Source: Patiria miniata (lineage: Eukaryota; Echinodermata; Asteroidea; Valvatida; Asterinidae). From it: DNA of 64,000 bases. Positions within the stretch are counted from its first letter, which is position 1, and each line of letters opens with the position of its first letter. The position numbers were made by a program, and so were the translations under genes. The notes below the pieces were generated by a model that saw only the letters and a list, made by a program, of their open reading frames with translations, did no database searches and had not been told where the DNA came from. The stretch is from positions 17,981,162 to 18,045,161 of the forward strand of contig NW_024037072.1 in the NCBI RefSeq assembly GCF_015706575.1, read 5' to 3'. Positions 12,241 through 24,793 of the stretch are shown here, one piece after another.

Positions 12241-13204
12241 ATTCAGATGAAACAAAACAGGACATCAACTGCGTATAGCTAAAACATTAATTGGGCTATC
12301 CTCCCCCCCCCCCCAAAAAAAAAATAAAAATCTCGGCATCATACATGTGCATGCTATTCTTTTTGCCGCCAATATCCAGCTAATAATGGTTAAAGCCTTC
12401 TTAAATTAGGCCCCTACTGTCTGGAGCTTTTCCTTAAAGATGTATGCAAACATAAACATTCTCCATAAGTAGGCAATTCTGGCTTCTGATCATGACTTGA
12501 AAATTGTCTTTACGCCACCAAATTCGGTATAATTATGCCACTTTCAGTGTTCCAATTGTCAGAATTTGAAAGAAAGGAATATTGCTGTAGCACAAAAAGG
12601 AAAAAGCCATAAATTTGTAATGGCATCAAAATGTTGCGCTTAACATCAATTGTCTTCAAACTGCGGTACTGAGATGCAATTAAGATTTACAAGTGAAAGT
12701 GAAATACATTGTGCTTAACAAAATGAGAATTAGTGTTGCTTATTACTTAGAATAGTTAGTTTCCTTCTTGCGTTATTTCCATGGGATAAACTGATTCCTT
12801 CCACTGCCGAATCCAAACTTTTGAAAGTAATTAAAGCTCAAGGATATTGTATCATGGGTTCATAGGTTTTTTTTTTAATTTGATTTGTAATTTGATGTCT
12901 ATTGTATTGTCTTTGTAAACGGATCGATTGAAAATGACCCGAATGTTTGGGCCCCTGTACATTTTCAATGGACCGCTTGACATTACGCGTGCATTGTCAT
13001 TTTCGGGTGAAAAGGTCTATTGTGAACACTACAAAGTTATTCTGCCTGTATTTAGAGTACCGTAGGCTGCCGTCAGTTGTGTTTGTTCAACTTCACCGTT
13101 GCTAGTTAGCGTGTTGATGACACCTACCTGAGCGTGACTATCCGAAAGTATATACACGGCACACCTAGCTAGGTACTAACATTGTTTGTACCCTGTACGT
13201 ACAC
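12241..13204. other. 3' flank of GH3 copy 1
   Basis: The polyadenylation signal lies at 12323-12328, followed by ~850 bp that are nearly identical to the flank of copy 2 (23600-24470). Part of it (12440-12560) is also recognisable after copy 3 near 34760-34870. A short open frame around 12935 has no domain or splice support. I see no further gene. Confidence 0.6.
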
Positions 13205-13433
13205 TGCTTTGGCGGATAATAAAATGACCTTTGCATTTTCCGGTTGCATGTTGTAAAAAGTCATATGCCTTATTGGTTCAAAGATATGTGCAGGCGGTTA
13301 AGACTGGTTTTAAATTTACTTTTGAACTGAAAATATCGCTCTGAGGTGTTGTTTCTTAAAAGCAGTACCAGTAAACTGGTTCAAATGACCAGCTCTGTTA
13401 AGGAAAACATTTCAGTGACATGCACGCATCTGT
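13205..13433 (+). promoter_or_regulatory. Orphan, truncated GH3 promoter-like segment
   Basis: This segment is almost identical to the sequence just upstream of copy 3 (24480-24709) and a diverged relative of the copy 1 and 2 promoter regions (2760-3010 and 14545-14790). Shared words include AAAAAGTCAT, GGCGGTTAA.ACTGGTTTTA, TTTGAACT and CTGGTTCAAA.GACCAG. It stops at the tandem-duplication junction and has no coding exon directly behind it. It therefore looks like a promoter severed from its gene by the duplication breakpoint. Promoter activity itself is inferred from position only. Confidence 0.6.
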
Positions 13434-13649
13434 TATTTGTAATGTATCTTCATTATAGAAGTATGCTTTATTTTGTATTGGTTAATAACTACATTGTAAA
13501 CTTTAGTGGATAAATATGTATGAGTGTCACCAATATTCAACATCGTGTGGAAATAAAATTTCTCAGTAGAAAAAAAACAACACTTTTAACCTCTCAGATT
13601 TGTTGAATAGATGTTGCTTCTATTCATGCAGGCATCCAAGAATCTTCAA

Positions 13650-13790
13650 TAAAATTCTTTGTCTTCTCTTTGTTTTTCCCCGTTGATGACGAAGAGAATT
13701 GACCAGCATTGGATTCGAACCAATGTCCTGGTATTGGTAATGATTACCATTCTACGGTACCATCCATGTGGCTTGGTTGATGGCCATGCA
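13650..13790 (-). repeat. tRNA-like (SINE-type) sequence, copy B
   Basis: This is the duplicate of 1845-1990. On the minus strand it holds an intact B-box, GGTTCGAATCC (13711-13721), inside a 5-bp T-arm-like stem ATTGG/CCAAT. The 5' half does not fold into a D-arm and acceptor that match the 3' half. It is therefore called a tRNA-derived repeat, not a functional tRNA. Confidence 0.45.
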
Positions 13791-14848
13791 TCCTGTACTG
13801 TCCTACTATACTGTCTGCTTATCATTGGGCTCACTGGTGTATGGGTTTACTGCTGGCTTCTGAACAATGAAATTCAAAAGGCAAATGAATGCTCATGAGT
13901 TTTTTGCCTAAAGCTTTAACATTCTATAGTATAAAAGACACAACAATGTGATAGGTTGTCTACACATAACGTTTTAATGTTGGACTCCGGTGGGGAAAAA
14001 TGTCCTCCCCCTCCCCACTTGGCTCCCACCAGAATGCACACCTGTAACCGTGATGTCATTTTGTCTATGGACTTTTGGATGCTCATTTCAGTATATCATT
14101 TCAGCTTTAGGACCAGATATGTCGGGTTGAAATTAAACATTGAACCATTGCTATTGTGTGTTTGCTAGGATGAATCGTTTGCAAATGTAGCAACTTTTTT
14201 GTTTAAAAAAAAAATAATCATAACATAGGGCCTAGCTACTTGCGTGCTACCATGATCTTGATGGCATTATATACCAAATATGATGGTATCATGTTATTGT
14301 TTGAACTAGCTGGACAGATGTATACTCCGTTTTTCTTGCGAAAACATCTCATTTACTTTGTTTATTTTCATGTTAATTTGTGCAAGGTAATGGGCTCCAG
14401 ACGTTTTTTTTTGTACTTTATTTACACTATACCATACAAACTCCACGCCCTTGTACTTGTACATTGTACTAGTTTACAATTGTCAACACTACAAAAAGTA
14501 TCATAGTATTGGAAGATAATATTGTGTGTACACACACACTGTTCAGCATTTGAAATGACCTTTGTATTTTCCATTACATGCAATCACAAGTTGCAAAAAG
14601 TCATGTGCCTAATTTGGCTTAAAAAACTACATGCAGGCAGTTAAAACTGGTTTTATATTTACCTTTGAACTTAGTATAGCTTCAAGGTTCTGGGGCTTTG
14701 TTTATTAAAATCAGTAAACTGGTTCAAAAGACCAGCACAATTTTGAGGAAATTTCATTATGGCAGAATTGTATGCGCGCTTCTGTACGTAAAGGTGCTGG
14801 TGGTCTTTTCAGACAAGACCAACTGAAAATTTGATTTGAGCTCTACTG

Positions 14849-17800
14849 ATGAAATATTCCACCATGATGGTTGTTTTTGTGCTTCTATTCGGTATCTTGC
14901 CCGCCCTGGTATCCTCCGAGTACTTCCCCTTCATGAATGATTCGCTGCCATGGGATGAGCGACTGGATGACCTCATGTCCCGCTTGACCCTGGATGACAT
15001 GACCTTACAGATGGCGCGGGGTGGGTCAGGTCCAAACGGGCCGGCCCCGCCAATTCCACGGCTGGGCATCGGGCCATATGACTGGGACACGGAGTGTTTG
15101 CGAGGTGATGTTAAAGCTGGGAATGCCACATCCTACCCACAGGCTCTGGGTCTGGCTGCATCATTCAGGTAGAAATATTAAACAAAAAATGAAAAAGCCT
15201 TGTTGAGCTGGATCCGAACAACTCAGTTCTGGATAATATAGTTATACTAGACTCAGTCAGGCAGTCGGCCCGCAGTCAGATAGACAGTCGGTCATTTTAT
15301 AGTCGGAGGATGCAATAGGCTGGCCATCCTGGTTCCTGCCAAAAATAAAGGCACCATTAATTTTGGAAAAGATTCAAGGGATTTTCCTTTTATTGTGTGC
15401 ATGGGTACATCCCCAAAACTTTTTCGAGCTTTCCAACAACAAAAATGTATACATATCACTGAAAAATGGAGAGAAACAGTACAAAAGCTTAACGTGCCAT
15501 TTTGATATGTTAGCGCGAATATACATTAAGATGTACATCTGTGCCATGAACAGTGCCCCCCAGCTTTTCGAATTTCCACGGCTGGGCAATTTTTGGATTT
15601 TGGTCATCCCCCATCCCCCCACCCCACTCGCCGGCCCAGATTTACGCCCTGCTCCCACCACTAATACAACATTGTCTTCTCTCCCACGTGCCAGAGGGGA
15701 TTAACGTATGACCTATATGTGCTTGTCTTTTATACACTTCAATTTGCTTTTAAATTTTGATATTCGGGAAATATAGGGATTTCAATCAATAAGGAAAAAT
15801 TGGGGGTTTGCGGGTGAAGCTTGTTTAAACCCCGCCACTTTTAGTTCAATGATCCACTGTTTTTACTTTTGGACTTTAATTTGTTCATCACGTAGTACGC
15901 AATTGCTTCACGATGTCGCCCAGGCAACGGGACAGGAGGTTCGAGCCAAGCACAACAACTTGACACAGCATGGTATCTACAAATCCCATGGTGGCCTGAG
16001 CTGTTTTAGTCCTCTCATCAACATCATGATACATCCATTGTGGGGCCGCAACCAGGTAGCCTCCACTAAATGTTAAGTTTGTTTAAATTGACTATTGGAG
16101 TCATGTTCAATTCAGTGAATTGTGATACTTAATTGTCTTCAGAAGGATTTTTTTCTTCTGATTTGATCAAAATCAATTAACTTATCATAACCAAATATGT
16201 TGTTGAAACTTTACCCTTTTATCCTCTATATATCAAAGCGATATTATGGGGTTGGGAACTGTTTATGTTTTGTTAACTTTTTTCCTTTTCCTTTTTCTAC
16301 GGACACACTTCAGCCTTGTGGACACTTGACTTTCTTAAGCCTGGGAGTCATAATGTTTTGATCTGTACAGTGTGGCTTTTTAGTCCTAAATTTGAAATAT
16401 AATTGTCAACCCTTTTCATTGTTTTTAGCTGAAAAAATAATTGTATAGTTTGTAACTTATTCAACTCCAGCAGATCCACTAAACCTTTATTGCTCTTGTA
16501 TTAGCTTTTAAGTACATATACAATTCAGGCCTGCAAATTCTGAAAATTTACCAAATATAAAAACACGCAATTCCAAAACCTGTCACAAATAAAGTTCATA
16601 CCGACCTTTTGCTATACACCAGCAAACCAGATTGAGCACTGTGTCTTTCATGTATAATGTCATCTGCTGCTCATGCACATTCAGAGGCGATCTTGTAGAT
16701 GAAATTCATTCAATTGTACATTCAATCTGTTTAAACAGGAAACGTACGGTGAGGATCCGTTTCTCAGCGGGGAGTTGGCCAGAGCTTTTGTGACCGGTTT
16801 ACAAGGAAACAACTCCCGTTACGTCCTGGCCAACGCTGGCTGCAAAACCTTTGCTGCCTACGCAGGACCTGAAAACAACCCAGTGTCTAGATATTTATTC
16901 AATGCAGTGGTAAAGACCAGTAGCTCTACGTTTGGTATAAGCCTTTAAAAGATAAGTTGGAATATAATTGCATGTGTGATCTGTGCAAACAATAATTTGT
17001 GGTTGCAATGATGTGTGCTCATTAGAGAGTGTAAGGCCGAAAAGTGTGATGGGTATGATGCAGTGTTGTACTCGAGGTACTTGATGGATCACAAGTCATG
17101 TGATTGACTATTTGTAGGATATCCTTTAAAAGTCAATCACTATATTTGTATACAAACTGTAATCACCCAGTTCAACTTACAAGCCTTTCAAATAAGCTGT
17201 GACAGAGGCAATACTTTGTTATCGTTACCTGTTACTTCTGACTGAGATTTTGAATTCAGTAGTGATGAACTTGTGACGGACTATTGTGATGTACTTTTGA
17301 TCCATTCGAAGTACTTCAACTACAACACTTGATCATGGGCGATCGGTGCACTATGTTGCTTCTTGAGACAATATCTAAGGAGCAAGTGATGCAGGTTTTA
17401 TTCTGATTGCAAAGAAGCTAGTATAGAAACAGGTGTGAAATCTTCATCATTTCAGACCTAAGAATTCCATACATATATTCCCCAAGCATTAAGATGGTTA
17501 ATTCGTGATATTTGATTATCTTCTTCCCCAGATATCAGACCGTGACCTCTTCATGACCTTTCTACCCCAGTTCCATGAGTGCGTCAAGGCTGGTAGCTAC
17601 AGCATAATGTGTAGTTACAACAGGTATAGTGGAACCACGGGCATAGCTAGAGGGTCTGTGTACCCCCATTAATAGTTTTTGTCGCCTGTCGCAAAATGTC
17701 GTGTCCGTCGGCAAATGTGCCGGTGAAGGGCACCACCTATTGTCCGATAGTGAACATGATCATCCGCTTTGCAGCCCCCACCCTTTTTCGTTTTTACAGA

Positions 17801-20800
17801 GGCCGGGTGGCCACAAAAAATATCGTAGCGTGGTCTGTTCGCAAATATGTTGTCACCTCCCCCCCCCCCCCCCCATTCAAGGTTGACTAGCGACGCTCAT
17901 GAGTGGAACTGTTTATAATGTAATTCAAGTGGCAAAACTATCAGGCTACACTTGAATTTCAGACATTTCCAGCTGTTAATCTTCTTTTGCTTGAATTTAG
18001 ATGTTAGATTTATTCCCCTTCCCTGAGCAATTACCCTAATTGTGCTTGAGTACGAATTCAAATACATTATTTTTCACATTTTCCCTGCACTTGTGAACAT
18101 TAAGTGTAGCAAACACTGACAATGTACAAGAAGCAATTCCCCTGGTTGCTAAATGCATGCTGCGACATTTCTTCCTTTTCGTATTAGCATCAATGGAGTA
18201 CCTGCCTGCGCCAACACACGATTTCTCCGCGACATCCTCCGCAAACAGTTTGGCTTCAAAGGCTACGTGGTCAGCGATGAGCTCGCTCTAGAATTTATTC
18301 GCTTCGCACACCATTACACCAACTCCACCCTGGAGACGGCCGTGGTGGCCGTGAAAGCAGGTGTCAACCTCGAACTCTCCCACTTAAAACAGGTCGTGTA
18401 CCTTTACATTACCGAGGCCGTGGAAAAGGACCTGATTAGTTTGGGCGACGTCTTTGCATTGGTGCGTCCGTTGTTCTACACCCGGATGAGGCTTGGGGAG
18501 TTTGACCCACCAGCCAGGAACCCTTACACCAAGCTGCGTGCCGAGGATGTAGTGGAAAGCATTGCACACCAGAATCTTGCCATAGAGGCTGCTGTCCAGA
18601 GCTTTGTCTTGCTGAAGAACAATGGCGTACTGCCATTGAAAAGTATTGGGAAGCTTGCGGTAAGATGCACACATTTAATGGCACTGGATTTGGGGGGGGG
18701 GGGGAACCGGGTCATTTTCAGAGTATTCTTAAATGTAAGCAGGTGTTGAAGCTTTACCAACTAGTCTGTGAGGTAAACTATTATTAATACTAAGGGGACT
18801 ATTAAGTCTGAGTACTTGAACAAAGACGTTTGTTTAAAATGTCTAAGCAGGCCTATTTAATTTGCAGAAGGATAACAGAATCTACAATCTGAACTCGAGT
18901 CCTGCAACACTTTTCTTGTATACTCGTGTTGGGCTGTATGTCCAACCACTCATACTCAGTCAACACAACCTTTATACTTGGGTTTGATTCCTACAGTACA
19001 CTTGGGACTCAGAAAACAGACTCAACAGCAACACTGCCTGCCTACAGCAACCAATATTTGTTGATAAACTGATAGATGTTTACTCTTAGAATTATTAACA
19101 TTTTTTTAAGTCTTCTTCAACAGTGTCTCAAAAAAATTTCAAATATGTTTAGGTCCATTTTGACTCCTTGCATAGGAACTCGGCATTCATCTTAAAAAAT
19201 TCCGCAAATACATATATTATCAGAATCTAGTGAATTATGTGCTACCCTATTTATTAGTACAATCTTAGTTATTTTGATATCTAGGTTGTTGGTCCCTTTG
19301 GAAACGATTCCAGCCAGTTGTTCGGAGACTACGCTCCTGATTCCCTGCCTAAATATATTACCACACCTCTCCAAGGTTTGGAAAGTATCGCTGACATGAC
19401 AAGCTTTGCGGCCGGTTGTGACAACCCCGAGTGTGCAGGATATAACCAGTCCAGTGTCGTGAATGCCGTTAGTGGTGCTGATTTTGTTGTGGTCTGTTTG
19501 GGTTCAGGTATGATGTACCCAAAGAATCATGAAGTCAAATGACCACATTCGAATAATTTTGCCATAGCAGGCAGTTACACATTTGCCTGCTGTGGAAAGT
19601 AGCATCAGCCAGATATGGCAATCGGGGTCAATAAACTGCAATACAAGTTGGGAATATATGTATGCAGTTACTCTAATTATGTTTCTCAAAGCCTATGTGC
19701 ATACTTGTTTCATGGCTGAATTTACTGCATGCATCAACATTTATTGGAAAGGAGTAAACACCAGTTATTCAATTCTGCGTGGTAGATGTTTGCCTTGCCG
19801 TAAGATATTTTCCTGTATTTGAAAAAGTTGAATTTTTACCAAAAATTTGGAGCGCTTTTCCAAATATTTACTGTATCAATGAGGTATACGGGCTTTCTTA
19901 ACTGGGACTTAAGTTAGAAAGCCTTGTGTGATTTAGCTGTATTCGGTTTGGTCATGTAGCATGCATGAACTGGTTTTGCACACATTACCTACGGCACACC
20001 GTACATACAATCTGAATGCTCAGACTCAAAGAAACCTTAAGATGAGCAATAATTAAGACATTGGCATGTCCAATGAGACATTTCCTCATCAGATAATAAC
20101 AATGTCTTAATCTTTTTTGTTGATATTTGATTTGTTAACATTGTTTATACTTGATTTGTTAATATTGGCTGTATGGCATATACGGGTTTATGGCTTCTGA
20201 CTAGTGCCCTTGAACAAAGATATCGACTAATTGGGGAACCGCCCACATATAGGGCTGGATAACTCAGTTGGTATGAGCACCGGAATACGGTTATCCGGAG
20301 GTCGCAGTTTCAAGCCCCGCTCTAGTTAATTTCTTATTTCAACTTTTCAACTATTTAAACATTTTTGATATTGGGTTGTATGCAGGTACGTCCATTGAGA
20401 GCGAAGCTAGAGACAGGATGAATCTTACCCTGCCAGGCCACCAACTGCAACTTCTTCAGGATGCTGTGAAAAATGGTAAAAATTCACTGAGTATGCCTTT
20501 GCCTGAACAATTCCTAACTTCACACCTTTCCTTACTATTTTAAACAATATACCGTTGAGTTGACATTTGACATTTGTTTTACAGCGGCATGACTTTGATA
20601 ATACTTTTCTATTTTATCAACCATTATCTAAAGCTAGGTAACATATTTATTAAAACTTGTTTCCTTCTTTGTTAAATTAAAACTATATTTGTTTTGCCAA
20701 GGTGGATCTATTTTTACAAAGACTTAAGCTACAGTCCATAACTTGCAGCTATCCAAAAAGTACCTGACGTAATTATTTTTGTAAAACATACTTGGTTGAA

Positions 20801-23590
20801 AGATAGTAAGGGGACTAAACTCCCTGTGAAATTACTCTTTCTGGGAAGCTGTCATTTTGAAGAAATCAACGAAAGAAGGCCGTGTCCGTTAGTAGTTCGT
20901 TTTTTGTATTCGGCGAAGTGCGCGCAAGCGTTGGCACTACTCACACGCGCCCTTTTCTATAATTCGTTGGATCGGTGCGCAACATCGCGTAGCTGCAATC
21001 GGCTCAGTGAGAACGTGTCTCGGAAGCTGAATTCAGGCCCGATTCAAAACATGATTCAGCAATTTTTGATTTGAAATCAAGTTCCTAGAATGCTGTTTTT
21101 CTCGGGATATACAGCTGAAGCCGAGCTGAAACCTCATCAAGTTAGTTGCTTAGCACCCTTCTTTAGATTTTGAGCACGTTTGTTGCTTCAAACGAACAAA
21201 ATGCACAAATTACAAACGATGGACTGTACCTTGGTTCCCCCCCCCCCCACTTTTTCCGCTGGGATATCCCCCGCCCCCGTCTTGGGAAGGCATACATTAT
21301 ACACTGCAGTTGCCACGGTCGTCCGGCGTGGGTGGTGCTCCCCACCTCCCCCCTTTCAAACTGTTCTGCCACCACTGACTGAAGGCTTCTAGATTGTCTG
21401 CTTCTGTCTGGACCGGCTTGTATATCACAAGTACTTCGACTACTGGACTTACACCAAATCCCCCTCGAACAATAAACAAAAGAAAAACAAACAAATATAA
21501 AACCTACCATCAATGCCTTTCACAAACCACAGTTAGTGGCAAGCCAGTTGTCTTGCTGCTCTTCACTGCCGGACCGTTTGACATTTCTTGGGCTGTCAAC
21601 AACCCCGACGTCTCTGTAATCGTACAGTGTTTCCTGCCAGCCCAAGCTACTGGTGTGGCCATCAGGCACATGTTTACCAACTACCAGGGCACCAACCCAG
21701 CTGGAAGGCTTCCTTACACATGGCCAGCATCCATGGACCAGGTATATCTTAAGTCAAAATTAAGTCAAACTTGACTTGCGACATAAAGTTAATCATGATT
21801 AGAGCCAGATCTTGATCACATCTGGTGTTCCACAGTCACACCAACCAAAATGTATTGAGAGCCATCATAGCTCATACTAATGTGGTTTTCTGCAGGCAAA
21901 CTTCGTGTACCAATGTAGAGATTGGGGTTAATTATAAATGTTCTTTAATTTGGGGCAAACCATCTTGAGAACGACTCTTGTCACGTCTAACTAGCCTGGT
22001 CGCTATTTTAGGGACTTCTGCCATGTACCATAAGGGTCAGAGGTGATCCTCAGCGAGCGCGCGGGCTTTTGCATACATTGGAAGTAGTGGTGGTTGTGTT
22101 GAAGATAGAGATGGATGGAGACAGTTTTGGGCTTGTCATGGCGGCAAAGTAGAAGGGTCTTTCGTCCCTCCAAGAAAGAAAATAGTGCTGTATCGAACCA
22201 AGACGAATGCTGCACTAATTTCCAATTGACTTGCCTCTGGAGTCATTTGAGCAACTGCAATAGCCAAGTTTTCTTGTGAAGTTTCTCATAATTGTGTCAA
22301 ACGTCAAACTTAACTCTAATACTAGGAATGATTTAGTTTGCCTCAAATTTACCAGTCTGAAATCGAACAGAGGTAAAGTTGATTAACAGAATTGCAATGC
22401 TGTTCATCACAAGTCAAATCACAAGTTCATCACTTGTAATGTCTCAAGTTACAGGAATGTCTTTATTTATGTACATACAACTTTGGCTTGTGGATTGACT
22501 TGAGATAATAGGAGATGCAATTGACTTTGGAGCTGGAACTGACAAAATAACTAACCTGCTTGGACAAAATAACTAATTAAAACGTATTATTACTTGCTCT
22601 CTTCTTTTCCATGTTTGCAGGTATCCCCAATGACAAATTACTCCATGGTGAACCGCACCTATCGTTACTTCAGTGGAACACCATTCTACCAGTTTGGTTA
22701 CGGACTCTCCTACACTAAGTTTCAGTACAGTCAGTTGGTTGTGAAACCAGACCACATCATGCCGTGTGATGACGTTTTTGTGAATGTGACTTTGAAAAAC
22801 GTGGGCGCATACTCAGGGGATGAGGTGGGTATAGTCTACTTGGAACTAACTTGTAAATGAATTGTGTACATGAACAGTATATCGTGCATCATGACCCCTC
22901 GTAAGAGCTGTGTGCGGGATACATTGCATGAACAAACTGGTTTGCCCACATATATATGGTTTAAAGTACACAATTACCATTTGTAAGCATCAACCCGTAG
23001 AGTCTTCATGTGATTGTAAGGCGTGAAGCGGCATGCATTCGCGAATCCTGCCTAATTACTTTCTCTTAGCATGAGCGGATACTTGATGAGCATGTAGTAC
23101 CACTACGCACTTGCTCACTCAAAATGAGTGTTTTAATTATTGATATGATAATTGTGAATGGCCTATTAATCTCTCTGCATTATTACGTTCTGACATGGTG
23201 CCTGATTCCCTTGTTCTTCAATGTTCATGGTCTTTTCATTAATTTTTTAAGGTGGTGCAAGTTTACATCAAATGGAGCAATGCCACTGTCCCTGTTCCTA
23301 AGATCCAGTTGGCAGCTTTCGAGCGCATCAACACTGCCTCCCTCCAGACTGTCTCAGTCATCCTATCTATTCCGGCCCGCGTGAGAGCAGCCTATACTGA
23401 CCGTTTGGTCCTTCAACCGGGAGATTTCACCGTCTTTGCCGGTGGTCAGCAGCCTGGCCCAAGCATTGGTGGACGGCTGAACTCCAATGTGATGACCGGG
23501 AGCTTCCAAGTGGACGGGTCACAGACAGACCTCGCAAGATGCCTCAAAGTAGATCCAGATGAAACTAAACAGGACATCAACTGCGTATAG
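14849..23590 (+). CDS. GH3 beta-xylosidase-like secreted glycosidase, copy 2
   Basis: Ten exons: 14849-15168, 15896-16055, 16739-16909, 17532-17623, 18188-18659, 19285-19507, 20386-20475, 21533-21741, 22621-22824, 23252-23590. They join in frame to 759 residues. Architecture matches copy 1: signal peptide, GH3 N-terminal domain with nucleophile D278 in VVSDELAL, GH3 C-terminal domain and fibronectin-III-like domain. Three conserved spots differ. KHFAAY is KTFAAY (codon 16847-16849), PENYP is PENNP, and SEGRDR is SEARDR. In GH3 enzymes the Lys-His pair binds substrate in the -1 subsite, so activity may be reduced or altered; this is inference. A one-base shift near the end replaces the copy 1 stop and adds 13 residues ending at 23590. 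AATAAA signals follow from 23619. Confidence 0.88.
20163..20352 (+). repeat. tRNA-like SINE-type insertion, copy B
   Basis: This is the counterpart of 9106-9292, in intron 6 of GH3 copy 2. The core (about 20253-20330) reads GGGCTGGATAACTCAGTTGG and then GAGCACCGGAATACGG. Its second box has decayed to AGTTTCAAGCC. The flanking inverted words are also degraded on the right. It is shared with copy 1 and missing from copy 3, so it marks copies 1 and 2 as sisters. Confidence 0.5.
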
Positions 23591-24793
23591 CTAAAACATT
23601 AATTGGTCTATCCCAAAAAATAAATAAATAAAATCTCGGCATCATACATGTGCATGCTATTCTTTTTGCCGCCAATTTCCAGCTAATAATAGTTAGAGCC
23701 CTTTTAAATTAGGCCCCTACTGTTTGGAGCTTTTCCTTAAAGATGTATGCATACATAAACATTCTCCATAAGTAGGAAATTCTGGCTTCTGATCATGACT
23801 TGTCTCCACCAAATATGGTATAATTATGCCACTTTCAGTGTTCCAATTGTCAGAATTTGAAAGAAAGAAATATTGCTGTAGCCATAAATTTGTAATTGCA
23901 TCAAAATGTTGCGCTTAAAATAAATTGTCTTCAAACTGCGGTACTGAGATGCAATTAAGATTTACAAAGTGTTACTGAAATACATTGTGCTTAACAAAAT
24001 GAGAATTAGTGTTGCTTATTACTTAGAATAGTTAGTTTCCTTCTTGCGTTATTTCCATAGGATAAACCGATTCCTTCCACTGCCGAATCCAACCTTTTAA
24101 AAGTAATTAAAGCTCAAGGGTATTGTATCATGGGTTCATAAGTTTTTTTTTAAATTTGATTTGTAATTTGATGTCTATTGTATTGTCTTTGTAAACAGAT
24201 CGATTGAAAATGACCCGAATGTTTGGGCCGCTGTATATTTTCAATGGACCGCTTGACATTACGCGTGCATTGTCATTTTCGGGTGCAAAGGTCTATTGTG
24301 AACACTACAAAGTTATTCTGCCTGTATTTAGAGTACCCGTAGGCTGCCGTCAGTTGTGTTTGTTCAATTTCACCGTTGCTAGTTAGCGTGGTGATGACAC
24401 CTACCTGAGCGTGACTATCCGAAAGTATATACACGGCACACCTAGCTAGGTACTAATATTGTTTGTACCCTGTACGTACACTCCTTTGGCGGATAATAAA
24501 ATGACCTTTGCATTTTCCGGTTGCATGTTGTAAAAAGTCATATGCCTTATTGGTTCAAAGATACGTACAGGCGGTTAAAACTGGTTTTAAATTTACTTTT
24601 GAACTGAAAATATCGCTCTGAGGTGTTGTTTCTTAAAAGCAGTACCAGTAACTGGTTCAAATGACCAGCTCTGTTAAGGAAAACATTTCAGTGACATGCA
24701 CGCATCTGTAGTGGTGCTGGTGGTCTCAGAATAAAATTCATAATACCAAAGAATTTGAGTTGAAACTTCTTGCTGCTGATTATACATTCCGCC
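23591..24793. other. Intergenic region between GH3 copies 2 and 3
   Basis: The first part is the 3' flank of copy 2, including AATAAA signals from 23619. The part from ~24480 is the 5' flank of copy 3 and is shared with the orphan segment at 13205-13433. No clear TATA box is visible ahead of the copy 3 start at 24794. A 60-codon frame at 24204 is unsupported. Confidence 0.6.

Larger units (their letters stand above)
1623..13433 (+). repeat. Tandem duplication unit 1 (GH3 copy 1 with flanks)
   Basis: This block contains the 5' flank, GH3 copy 1 and the 3' flank, and is repeated colinearly at 13434-24709. The left edge is the shared TATTTGTAATG at 1623 (13434 in unit 2). The right edge is GCATCTGT at 13433 (24709 at the end of unit 2). 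Unit 1 is longer mainly because of a ~670-bp insertion at 6180-6852 and ~110 bp of extra sequence near 3610-3725. The final 230 bp (13205-13433) resemble the copy 3 promoter region, not the copy 1 promoter. Confidence 0.85.
13434..24709 (+). repeat. Tandem duplication unit 2 (GH3 copy 2 with flanks)
   Basis: This is the colinear repeat of 1623-13433. It carries the copy 1-type 5' flank, GH3 copy 2 and the 3' flank, and ends inside the copy 3 promoter region. It lacks the 6180-6852 insertion of unit 1. Identity is high through both exons and introns, pointing to a recent duplication. Confidence 0.85.

Noticed and set aside
24770..24793. Earlier start of GH3 copy 3
   Set aside because: That frame begins with TTG; the first ATG is at 24794 and starts a good signal peptide.
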